A stretch of DNA of 64,000 nucleotides from Lyophyllum atratum (taxonomy: Eukaryota > Basidiomycota > Agaricomycetes > Agaricales > Lyophyllaceae), in contig JACGCN010000004.1 in the NCBI GenBank assembly GCA_014905825.1, forward strand, positions 868,001 through 932,000, read 5' to 3'. Made by a program: the position numbers and the translations under genes. Below the pieces are notes generated by a model. The model had not been told where the DNA came from, did no database searches, and worked only from the letters and a program-made list of their open reading frames with translations. This document shows positions 22,431-32,399 of this stretch, one piece after another. Position 1 is the stretch's first letter. Every line of letters starts with the position of its first letter.

Positions 22431-23543
22431 ATGCCTCGCGACTCTCTTTCACCACCTCGCAGCCGAGCAAGATACGATGAAAGATCAAGGGGTTATCCTG
22501 ATACAAATGCCGCTCGGGAAAGACGTGACGGCGGATATGGACGCGAACGAAGAGGTTTCGAAGATCGCGGTGGAGGGCGCAGAGATGAAGAGATAAGCAG
22601 AGCCTACAAAAGGGACGACTATAGAGAATACGGGGAGAAAGAACGAGAACGAGAGCGCGTCCGGGACCGCGAGCGATATGACACTGGCAGGGATCGAAAC
22701 AGAGATCGAGACAGAGGCTCTGAGAGCCGCGCTGGTCCTTCACGGCGTTCTGCATCACCACGGCCTCGCTCCTCTCGTCCCCAATCCGAGCGCCCCCGGT
22801 CCACCTCAGCTTCGCGATCACCGTCATCAGTGGACAAAGCAAAGCCCAATTTCAAACCCTCTGGTCTCCTCGCAGCGGAAACGAATACTGTAAAAACTGC
22901 TGATGGGAATAGTACGGTCTTGAAGTACAATGAACCACCGGAAGCGCGGAAGCCAACAGTAGGATGGAGATTGTACGTGTTCAAAGGGAAGGAGCAAGTT
23001 GGTGAATGCGGTGTAATACGATTCCATCAAGACCTGGGAACTGACTTGTATTATTTTTATTCAGAGCTGCTTCACATCCACAGACAGAGTGCCTATTTGA
23101 TAGGGCGAGATCGACTGGTTGCAGATATCTCTGTAGACCACCCGTCATGTTCTAAACAACACGCAGTCATCCAATGTACGCAATCTTGGAGTATATATCA
23201 AGTCTTTTCTCACCCTTCATTATTCCTGCAGACCGCCATGTTCAGGAGAAGGATGAATTCGGGGGGTCGAAATCACTAACAAAGTGGGTGACGCATCACG
23301 AGTATTTCTCTCTGATTGACTGATTTCGTTTTGAGGCCTTTCGTGATAGATCTTGAATCAACTAACGGAACACAAGTCAATGAAGAAGCAGTCCCGGTTT
23401 CTCGATATTACGAGCTGAAGGCTGGCGATGGTGAATGCACAATACGCTCCATTTGAGCCTCCAACCTAAACTTGCTTTTTCAAGTTATCAAATTTGGCCA
23501 GTCTACCAGGGAATACGTACTTCTGCATGATGAAGCAACCTAA
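22431..23543 (+). CDS. FHA-domain protein, SNIP1/DDL/Pml1-like
   Basis: Five exons (22431-23001, 23065-23175, 23232-23283, 23336-23430, 23485-23543) sum to 888 nt (295 residues). The first 130 residues are an R/D/E/S-rich disordered region typical of SNIP1 (RERERVRDRERYD and similar). A linker DKAKPNFKPSGLLAAETNTV leads into the FHA domain: WRLYVFKGKEQ, the core phosphothreonine-binding motif YLIGRDRLVADISVDHPSCS with KQHAVIQ, then VIDLESTNGTQVN and FGQSTREYVLLHDE. In yeast the homologue Pml1 is part of the RES complex for pre-mRNA retention and splicing; human SNIP1 has related roles. The start at 22431 follows the conserved MPRDSLSPPRSR opening. Confidence 0.88.
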
Positions 23544-23838
23544 CATTTATCCCTTATCCGGGAACGCCTGCCTTCTTGTTGGTATATCTATCCTTCGGCC
23601 GGATACTCCGATACGCATATTCTTGCTCTTGATCTGCTCCTAATATGATTTCATTCTCAGGGCACAGTGTGAGCCAATCTACGCCTTTACGGTTCGCAAC
23701 CCAGACCTACAGAATAAGCCCTCTAGCCATCCCTTTTAGAATGGGATATATCCAGCAACACATGTCTCGCAGCAAGTGGTATACGTCCAATGTTGCAAAA
23801 TATTCTCAAACTGTTATCGCAACGTCCCCTACAAGAGT

Positions 23839-25198
23839 TCATTTATCCACGACCACCGCCAACTCTTTGACTGCATTGGCCAGCTCATCTACTGTCTTCG
23901 CCAATTCGACCTCTGGTTGCCGCTGATAACTGGCATGAGAAGTCAGTTCCAGCTGCTCCTTTGCCTCTAAGACAATTCTCTTCACTCCCTGCTCACCCTC
24001 CTCATCGTACAGCTTCAAAACGCCCGCTTCCCCTCCATACTTCTCTCTGACTGTATCCATGATAAGTTTGACAGCCATCCAGTGCTCGCCAAGGTCCGCC
24101 CAATCTCGTACTTTGGTCCCATTGAATACTTCCTTAGAGCGCGCTCGGTGAGTACGCTCATGGGTTAATGCTTCAAATTCCTCTTTTTTGTCAAAATATG
24201 CCAGTGTTTGGTCCCGAAACGTCAACCATTCTTCCTCCTTCGTCAGCTTAGAATCTGTAACTGTCTCTGTGGGAGGACCGAGTGCAGCTCTGTCTGATGC
24301 CCATTCGACGAATTCCCCATACATCGTCCGTGCTGCTTTGACTTTTCGGATTCCGTCGCCGTGTGTCCTGAAGTTGTCGGGGTGAAAAAATCGCGACGAC
24401 CCTGCCCATTCGAACACGTCGCGTTTTGTGCGGAACCCTGCTTTCCAGGCATCCATGGACCAGCCCATGAACTTCGTGATGTCATCAAATGATTGGCTGA
24501 GCTCGACAGGCGGATTGGGCGAATTTGGTATCTGAATATTCCTGTCAGGCTAGCATACGGAGGGGGTGGCATTAGCAATAGCACGTACACGAAGACCCTT
24601 TTCTCCTAATCTCAGGCCCGCATTCCTGCCCACTAAACCCATGATCATTCCTAGGTCGCCGTATGCATGGTAGAACACGATCCTTTCGAACTCGGCTTTG
24701 TCCGCGCAGACGTTGACATCGACCTGCAGCAAAGAGTATCAGCACGTGCAGCAGCTATACAACTTTAAGTAGTTGACTTTCTTGATAAAATATATCTCCT
24801 CCACTCACTGCGCGACGCGCTTCGTCCTCTTCGCGTCCGTGATTGAGTAGGCCCCATCCGCCTTTCGCGATTGGGACCGCGAAGTTAGATGTCCTGTTAC
24901 CTTCCTGGGGATTCGTGTATCGGGCGCCGATGGCCTCCTGAACGAGTGCATGGGCGACGTTCACGGGAGCACCGACAACTTCAGCCCCGGCAGAGTCAAT
25001 GCCTATCTTCGGACCAGCCACGACGAAGTCGACGTCACCGTAGCTGGTTTTTTCCGGAGCCTCGAAAGGGACAGCAACATGCTGATAGAGATTCTCAAGT
25101 TGTGGAAATAAGCGATTTTTCACTGCGGCATAAACAGTTGGGGGCATGCGGGGGAAGGAGTTAGGATTCAAGATTGTGGCAAATGCGCTTCCACCCAT
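23839..25198 (-). CDS. Nucleotidyltransferase-like conserved fungal protein, function unknown
   Basis: Three exons (25198-24761, 24723-24589, 24531-23839) sum to 1,266 nt (421 residues). The N-terminal half carries TSYGDVDFVVAGP and, across the first intron, VDVNVCADKAEFERI. A [G/S]-x-D-x-D pair followed by a later h-D-h strand is the metal-binding pattern of Pol-beta-type nucleotidyltransferases. Then come FYHAYGDLGMIMGLVGRNAG and the conserved-looking block FMGWSMDAWKAGFRTKRDVF with EWAGSSRFF. The C-terminal third is helical and acidic. The start is the first in-frame ATG; coding-like sequence upstream (25241-25390) may be an extra exon but cannot be spliced in frame. The enzyme class is an inference from motif spacing; no substrate can be named. 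Confidence 0.6.
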
Positions 25199-25470
25199 GG
25201 CGGGGTCGATAATGGATAGAGTATTAAACGTGAAACCCAAGTGAAACTTACCGCTTGGCTGGCAGAAGGAGCAAAGAAGGAGTCGACTTGTGAGTCCATC
25301 AAAGATGGACCCACAGGCAAGATAGCGGCATCGATCATGTCAATAGCACAAATTGGCGCCGAAAGGCCATGTTTCTCACATCTGACTACAGTCAGTAGTT
25401 GAAAAGGTGGAAGAATTGTTGACTCGTTGGAACCAAATTGAAAGGGATATGCATGAGGAGTGTATCTACT

Positions 25471-27033
25471 TCAGTAGTATTCCAGGCTCAGGGTTCTACC
25501 CTCGTCACGGAGCTGTTCAGAAAGTTTTTGAAATCTGGCATACGTATCTGACCAGGAACGCTCAGGGATGGTCTGACGTTGAAGGTAGCGAGTAGTAGCA
25601 GAACGAAGGCCGGGAGGACCAGGATTTCCGGACCCAGCTTTTTGCACTACCCCGATGAAATGCTCGAGGGTCTCTGACGAGGATGAGATAGTGCAATCCA
25701 GGCACTCCAACTTTGGAAGCCACAGTCCCTGCGATATGCGTTGTAGCATCGAGGCCGTCAGTATCGTTTTGGGGATGAGAAGCTCCTCGACTGAGGATAG
25801 GACAGGGAGAAGTAGTTCGAGATCCGGCGTTGAAACCGTAGCAATTGGAGCGGCATATTTGTGGATGAGGCAGCGTGAGCGTGTGCTGAAAGAGATAAAC
25901 GCTGGTATGATGTGGGCGATATCCTTACCAAAAAACTCGATGGCCGTCAATGACGGGAAGACCAGTGATTGTAGAAAAAGTGCTCCGACAGATTTCTCAG
26001 ATCTCAGTTTGAGAGATTGAAGACGGGGGTGAAAAATGGGCTGAGACCGAGTTGGGGCAAGTTGTATTCGGCTGGTCCTGGTGATCCATAACTCAAAATG
26101 CACTGCAGAGCTGCACCATGACACGATGGAATGTGCTGTCGTGAGGTCGATCACGGTGCGCTGCAGAGCTATATGGGTCAATTGACCCCACGGCATATCA
26201 AAAGCATCTTGCAAGAGATACGGTAGAAGATCCAGATGAAGGTACAGAAGCCTGACGTCATCTAGACTTGGGGTGTTTCCAAACACTGTGAGCCTTTGAA
26301 TATCGTCCCGTTCTATATAGATTGCGAGGCTGTCCTCGCTTTCCAGAATCAAGGATTTTAAGACAGTAAACGGCGAAGGTGGCGACTGGAGAAATTGATA
26401 GAGAAGATGCGATGGAGAAGATAGATGGATGTGTGTGAGTTGCGAAGAAAATGGGATTATGAGGCTCCGCATAGGATGGATATCCATGGACCCTTGACAG
26501 CGGTGGTCCACGCGCAGAGTAATGCAGCGCGTGCCGCTTGAGAGGACAGTCCCCGCGATGGCCACGATACCTTCAGTTTGGAGCTGGGCCGCCTCCTGGT
26601 TGTGTTGAACATAGGGATACGACACGATGACATTGTCCCATAATTTAAGAGTGTTCAACGCTATGCGCCGCCATAAAGAGCATACGGCTAAAACATTCAG
26701 TCGAAGATCATCATTAAATTGACGAGATGGCAGTTCAAGTGGCTTTGGCGAGCAATCGGAGAATATTTTCGAGAAAAGTTCTGGTGGAAGCCTTTTGTGA
26801 GGTGCTATAGCTGAATCGAGCCTAGCAATGCGTAGCGTATAGCTTTTGCGCTGGTCAAGGAGTTGATCGAGGGCGGCTTGGGCACGCTCAATCTCGACCT
26901 CATGCAAGTCCAATGTCTGCTGAAGGCCATCACGTAGACATCGGAATTGGTGTTGAGATGGCTTTGAGAGCACGTAGTCCGACTTCCAAGCTTCTTCCTC
27001 TAAGGCATGCATCGCTGGCAGAGTTGACGTCAT
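25471..27033 (-). CDS. F-box-like protein, intact paralogue 1 (520 residues, single exon)
   Basis: One uninterrupted frame. An N-terminal coiled segment (LQQTLDLHEVEIERAQAALD) precedes the F-box-like motif IAPHKRLPPELFSKIFSDCS with VCSLWRRIALNTLKLWDNV. The remaining 380 residues form degenerate leucine-rich blocks typical of Agaricomycete F-box proteins. These proteins are expected to bring targets to an SCF ubiquitin ligase, but no target can be inferred. A close paralogue lies at 32400-33992 and a decayed one at 34344-34987, all on the minus strand. The N-terminal blocks WKSDYVLS and YTLRIARLDSAIAPHK are shared between copies. Confidence 0.85.
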   Translation of the reverse strand: MTSTLPAMHALEEEAWKSDYVLSKPSQHQFRCLRDGLQQTLDLHEVEIERAQAALDQLLDQRKSYTLRIARLDSAIAPHKRLPPELFSKIFSDCSPKPLELPSRQFNDDLRLNVLAVCSLWRRIALNTLKLWDNVIVSYPYVQHNQEAAQLQTEGIVAIAGTVLSSGTRCITLRVDHRCQGSMDIHPMRSLIIPFSSQLTHIHLSSPSHLLYQFLQSPPSPFTVLKSLILESEDSLAIYIERDDIQRLTVFGNTPSLDDVRLLYLHLDLLPYLLQDAFDMPWGQLTHIALQRTVIDLTTAHSIVSWCSSAVHFELWITRTSRIQLAPTRSQPIFHPRLQSLKLRSEKSVGALFLQSLVFPSLTAIEFFGKDIAHIIPAFISFSTRSRCLIHKYAAPIATVSTPDLELLLPVLSSVEELLIPKTILTASMLQRISQGLWLPKLECLDCTISSSSETLEHFIGVVQKAGSGNPGPPGLRSATTRYLQRQTIPERSWSDTYARFQKLSEQLRDEGRTLSLEYY

Positions 27034-27684
27034 GAAGATGAAGGCCGGAGGTGCATAAGAATATCAGAGCGGCGACACTGTTTACTCGTAAATTTGTTAT
27101 GATCTTGGTAATTTTTACTCACACCCATCATTGCATTAGACCCGACCATTGGAATCTGGATCAAACAAGATGCATACCTATCGCCGTAATTCGAACGTTG
27201 GACCTCGCCTGAAATCTGCTGGGCGTTTTCCAGAACTAGATCTTACTATCATAGGATAAGGGCTGCTTGCATCAGACCTGACCATCGGTTTAAGCGAAAT
27301 CCATGCTTGATCCCATGCATACTATGGCTCAGTTGCCTCGTAAACGTATGTACATGTCCGGCCAGCAAACGTCCTAACCTATCACCTTCATCAGCCACAT
27401 CGGGACCTCAGAACAACCAGACTACCGAGATGATCATTAGAAGATTGTGAGGTATAAATGCGGTTCTGTCATAACTCTATCAACAGTATAGACATTGTCT
27501 AGGCTTCTCTGGGATAATTGTTCAGGTACGAGACAGCCGTAGGGCGGTGCTCTAGCTACAAGTCACAGGACTACTGCGGGCGTTGAGGCAGGGGATGTCA
27601 TCTAGCCGGCTTACTGTAGCTGTCCAGATGCGACCGGTGAGCCGGATTTCAGTGCATCTCGATTCGGATGTACGACGAATCTAT
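27034..27684. other. Intergenic between divergent F-box and membrane-protein genes
   Basis: No gene is seen. The stretch contains the promoters of both flanking genes. Confidence 0.4.
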
Positions 27685-27690
27685 TATAAA
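27685..27690 (+). promoter_or_regulatory. TATA box of the multi-pass membrane protein gene
   Basis: TATAAA in CTATTATAAAGC lies 67 bp upstream of ATG 27752. It makes the more upstream in-frame ATG at 27668 unlikely as the start. Confidence 0.45.
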
Positions 27691-27751
27691 GCTCTTTGCA
27701 GTCGTTTCTTGTCCAGGACATTTGATCACAGTATCGATTCCTAGTAGCATC

Positions 27752-29243
27752 ATGAACAGTAGCATCATGAACAATGCTGCGGCCGGTAACGCAGGCGAAA
27801 ACGAGTGGCAGGACGCTGCTGAGCACCTTTATGACCAGCCGTCTCCCCTTACGACCTATCCTCCGCAACCGCGACGACCGCCACCAATGTTCAGACCACA
27901 ACGACCTTCCTCTTCTGTCAACTCTGAACCTTTGCCACCGCCACCTGCTTCCAGCTCTCGCAGAACATTCGGAAATATTAAAAAGAGGATTCATGCATCC
28001 CCCTTTTTACCTGTCTTCGAATGGCTGTACGAACGCCTCCGATCCCAGATCACATACCTTACTTCCCTCCACCACGTCCTACTCCCGTTACTTCATCCAC
28101 TCCTTCTCCTCCTTCCGTTGTATTACCGCTCCAAAGCTAGCGCTATGTACAAGGACATCGATACCGACCACTACCTCCAGGACTTGGTCGACTGGACCCG
28201 TCGATCACGACAAGCCTTGGTAGCCCTCAGCCCGCATCCCTCGAGTACAGATCCGTATATCGTACAAGCAGCTCCTACTCCGTGCACCTTTGAAAATCAC
28301 GTAGTTTATGCCGATACCGTGAACAGCGCACACATTGTTGTCTCCGACTCGCTTTCCTCGCGGTGTTCCAACTTCGCCGAACGCGGTCCGGATGTAACTT
28401 CGATACAACAGCAGCACGCCATGTCTTCAGTACCGCCTCACCCTACTCCGCGCCTTTCCCCAACGGTGTCCCAGCTTCCTCTTCCCAGCTCCATCCAAAC
28501 GCTGCACTGCGCTTGGCAGGTCTATATCAAGTCATGCCTCTTTGGATGGCGCATCTCATTCGCTGTAGCTGGGTTCCTTTTTAGGTGCGCGCTGTCTCCA
28601 CCGTCTTTCCCTGTTCATGCCTGACATGACCACTTCTAATGTAGCACGTCGCCAGTGATATTTCAAGTTCAAGCCGCCATCGACGACCCCGTGCCGCGCA
28701 CCTTCGCGTTCCTCGCCGTCTTCCGTGCCATTGTCGGCGTGGTTTACGCGCCCGTTTTCCTGTACTACTTTAGCGAGGGTAGCGAGACGCGTTCTGTGCA
28801 ATTTGCGATTCTCTGGATCCGGGTACGTCCCCCTTCTTTAGTTAGGGCACATGCTTACGCGTGGTCCTTTGCTACGTAGGAAACGCGCGCCCAGGATGGG
28901 CGAATGAAGTGGGGCCCGTGGATAATGCTCTCCCTTCCCGGATCCGCGGCCTTATGGTATGTGTTATCTTATCTGGTCTACCCAACTTACATATGAGTAT
29001 CTCCATCTCAGGGCGATTGGCCTCTACACACTCTCCATGCTCACGTTCATGTGGCGCGTCGTGTCGGCGGGTCATTCAGCAGGACCCGCACCGCTCTCAA
29101 AGCCCGCTACGACCGCTCTGTGCTCTGTGCTCACTGCGGTGACGGTGTTAGATGTCGTGGGTGGCGTGTGGACATGGCGCAAGATGGTGTGGTTCAAGCG
29201 AGAAGTGCGCAAGATGCCACGCTACCCAGATCTGGATGCTTGA
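27752..29243 (+). CDS. Multi-pass membrane protein of unknown function (439 residues)
   Basis: Four exons (27752-28584, 28645-28822, 28880-28956, 29012-29243) sum to 1,320 nt. A Pro-rich cytosolic N terminus (TTYPPQPRRPPPMFRPQRP) leads to a hydrophobic segment VLLPLLHPLLLLLPLYY. A loop of about 130 residues follows, then at least four more spans: SCLFGWRISFAVAGFLFSTS, FAFLAVFRAIVGVVYAPVFL, MLSLPGSAALWAIGLYTLSM and ALCSVLTAVTVLDVVGGVW. It ends with a basic tail, FKREVRKMPRYPDLDA. No transporter or enzyme signature is visible. The intron phases keep the spans in frame, which supports a real gene. Confidence 0.65.
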
Positions 29244-29674
29244 TGCCCGTTTCATGACTTACTTATCTGCTGCATGCTTTGACGACTTGCTTTCTGCACT
29301 GGCCTGGTTTACGACTTACCTTTCTGCTGCATGCTTCGAGTTTTGTTTTGCTCACTCAGATACCACTCCCACCCCGTTTAACATTATACCCTATTAGACG
29401 ATAAGCTTCCCAACGAAGCACTGTACTACCACCCATTGTAGCAACATCATATATAGACGTAGAGCAACTGCACACTCCTAACCAGCAACATTTTCTGATT
29501 AGCCTGTTACCGGGTGCACATTGACGGGACCTATCACAAGATATACAATGGCGGAATTACCTACCACTTCGTATCTTCTCGCTGATCCTCTCGGAGCAAG
29601 CTGTGTAAACCTAGTGGTGCAACACTCTCGATGACAAATCGGTAAAGATTAGTCCTACAAGGAAGAAATGGATG
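29244..29674. other. Convergent 3' intergenic region with an imperfect direct repeat
   Basis: The 3' ends of the membrane-protein gene and the DUF2461 gene face each other. A stretch reading ACTTACTTATCTGCTGCATG near 29257 recurs as ACTTACCTTTCTGCTGCATG near 29314, about 57 bp later. No gene is seen. Confidence 0.4.
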
Positions 29675-31919
29675 TCACTCTCCATCTTCCTCTTCCTCGT
29701 CTTCCCCGGAACCATCAGACCCACCGCCTGCGCCAACAGTCATCATATCATTTAAGCTGGTTACGGAGTCGGTAAGTAATAGACTGCAAACAAAGTAAAC
29801 TCGGCTACGACGTACCAGTGCACAAACGGTCGCATTATACGCACCAGCTCTGTCACCTTCTCGCTGAAGTCAGCTGCAAGTACCTCTTCGTCAGGGAAGC
29901 TGCCATCCTCTCAATAACCCGACAAATCACGATACAAAAAGAGCAATCTGACATACCGGTGCACAACGGCGAACGATCGACATTTTAGAAGATCAATATC
30001 CCTGCGCAACGAAGGAGGTGCATCTCAGCAACAGATCCGGACTCCGCAGAAAAGTGAATGGAGCCGCACTTATGGCTCTTGTCGACGCCCTTCGGCGCGA
30101 CCTTCAGCTCGTCCTCCATCCCGAACACACTCTGGCGGCTACCATCCGCGCTTGGGCGAGGTTTTCCAAAGTAGCTGACGAACGCAGGGGCAGTGAGCAC
30201 GCGCCTCAAGCGTGCAGAGTCGTTTAGGATATTCGTACTGTAAAAAATCACGCGACACGGTCAGCCAAGGAGCCAGAAGAGGAGGGGACGGGACGTACCG
30301 GATATTCGCGAGCTCAGCACGCCCGGGGCACCATGAGCCTGCTGCGATGAGGGTCTGGCCATCTGGCTGTACTGATAATTTCACTGGTGTGAGTAGGAGA
30401 CGAGCTAACAGGCTCTGAAAGCTAACCTGAGCTGTACGTTTGTCCAACAAAAGGTATCAGCTGATAGCTTACGGCGTAAGTGAAACTGGGACGAACAGAT
30501 GATCTGTGAGATGCATGTTAGTGTACGGGAGTATAGAATCAGGGTTAAGCGGGTCAAGAGGCATAAAACATGAGAAGTATAGATATAAAATGCGATGTGT
30601 AACATGTCAATGCAAGGTAAAATCTATGTGCAAAGACGAGAATGGGAAGCGAAACCGGGACTCACACCCAGCAAAAATGCCCTTCCGCCCACTACGCGAA
30701 AAGCTGGCCGAGAAGCTCTTCTTATATGGGGTCTTGTCATTGCTGAACCTCATCTGCAACCCAAAATCAAAAGTGTCAGTCAACTTTGAATTATCCAAAA
30801 AAACGGTAAAAGCGAAGCCAAGCGCCAAGATCTAAATAAAACTTGAAATAAGGTAAAAAGACCTCACAAGCTCCATTAAGCGGCTCCGATCTGTCCCCAG
30901 GAGGAGGGGAAGTGAATGGGGGAAAGGGCACACGAGAATATAAACAGCCACAACGAATGAAAGGAGAAAAGGGCAACGAGAATATAAACAGCCACAACGA
31001 ATGAAAGGAGAAGAGGGCAGATGAGAAATAGCATCGGTGAGAAGCGCAACGCACATCGCGGTATATCCGATGAATGACGTCCTTCGGAGGCAGCGGCGGA
31101 ACCTGCGGGTCCGCGTCTGTGAGGAGGTCCGTAAAATGCTCGACGAAAGCCTTCCACTCTCCCTCCGCTTGTCTGTACACTGGCTCTACGTAGCACATAC
31201 ACGCGTCAATGGACGTCCTGACGATGATTGGTAGGACGAGAGGAGCGCACCGTGGAGTTTGAACCTGCACAAGAAACGGTAAACGAAATCTTCACAAATA
31301 TACCACAAGGGGAGTCGAAAGAGACGCACCACTCGCGATCATTACAAGCCGGGTCCTTGAGCTTCTTCAGGAAATTCAACGTATTCTGGGAGATCTGTCC
31401 TGGGGGCACTATGGTTCCACGCCGCTTCAGATAAAAGAAACGCGTGAGAGGGGAGAACGCACCACGGCCAGATGAGGGTGCCTGCACGACGGCACCGACA
31501 ACTTCCTGGCCTTCGTCCATTTCGAATTCCTCCCCATCGTCTACAGGCGTTTTTACGCGCTGGCGTTTGGTATTCTTCTTCGTGGGGCTCTTCGTCCTCG
31601 TCCGCTTCTGCGGGCTGGTGCTTGACGGCCGCTGTTTTCGCTTTCGTGTTTCAAAAACAACATCATCGTCGTCCAACGCGTCACTGTCGTACTCCTTCGC
31701 GTCGTCTTCTTCGTCTGCCTCGGCCTCTCTCTCATCGTAGTCCTCATCCTCACCGTTCGCGTCGTTCGCGTCATCCTCATCCCCGTCGGCTGTTTCAAAG
31801 AATTTGCTGATTTTCGCCTTCCGACTCCGGGTCTTGCTGTCCTTGGCGGGGGTTGTTTTCACAGAAGCGCGCGTCCCGGAAGTGCGGGAGCGTGTTTTTC
31901 GCGATGTCGATGGCGACAT
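29675..31919 (-). CDS. DUF2461 (TIGR02453) family protein with disordered N-terminal tail
   Basis: The start is ATG 31919 (MSPSTSRKTRSRTSGTRASV). The first 150 residues are a Lys/Arg and Asp/Glu-rich disordered region with nuclear-localisation-like KRTRTKSPTKKNTKRQR. The DUF2461 domain follows across several exons: QNTLNFLKKLKDPACNDREW, EPVYRQAEGEWKAFVEHFTD, PPKDVIHRIYRD joined to MRFSNDKTPYKKSFSASFSR, GRKGIFAG, QPDGQTLIAAGSWCPGRAEL, SARLRRVLTAPAFVSYFG, ELKVAPKGVDKSH and DIDLLKCRSFAVVH. The last exon gives NDMMTVGAGGGSDGSGED and an acidic end at 29675. The biochemical role of DUF2461 is not known to me. Exon edges around 30280-30700 are approximate. A 301-nt intron (30754-31054) contains a tandem repeat. 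Confidence 0.83.
30933..31020. repeat. 44-bp tandem duplication inside a DUF2461 intron
   Basis: A 44-nt unit beginning CGAGAATATAAACAGCCACA occurs at 30933-30976 and again at 30977-31020, with only one or two differences near the ends. It lies wholly within the 301-nt intron, which is far longer than the usual 50-60 nt here. Confidence 0.8.
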
Positions 31920-32399
31920 TAGTAGCGGATATAGGATTGCCTGTTGTACAGAAAGGAAATGACCTTCTAGCTGTACTTAGCAGATATATTGCTGAGGTCC
32001 AAAGGCGTACTGGGTGAAGATGAAGGAAAAAATGGTATCAGAGCCACCAACGTTGTGATCAACGTTGAACAAGGAGGTCTTACATCATGCTGACCAAGTG
32101 GTACCCCCACCTCGAGATTCGGCCCTGAGCCAGCCTCAGCCTCAGCAAGAGGTATCATGCCGCTAAGTTGCCAGTGCGCCATTCTTCACAACATCCATGA
32201 ATGCTAGCGATGACACTGCCGTGGAAGTCTGTCACAACTCGTCTTGAATTTGAGCCTAGGCCTATTACGATCGAAGAACAAAACCGGTCCTCCTCCTCTG
32301 ACCTCATAATAAAGTTGATATACTTACAGCCGCATGATTAAGTCATATACAAGGGAGCTAATAGTGTAAATGAGGTCCAACGCTACTGTACCAGCACTT
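31920..32399. other. Intergenic upstream of the DUF2461 gene
   Basis: No gene seen; holds the promoter of the DUF2461 gene and the 3' flank of the second F-box gene. Confidence 0.4.

Noticed and set aside
25655..26020. 121-codon plus-strand frame
   Set aside because: Antisense shadow of the intact F-box gene.
31444..31740. Plus-strand Ser-rich frame
   Set aside because: Antisense shadow of the acidic/basic N-terminal region of the DUF2461 protein.
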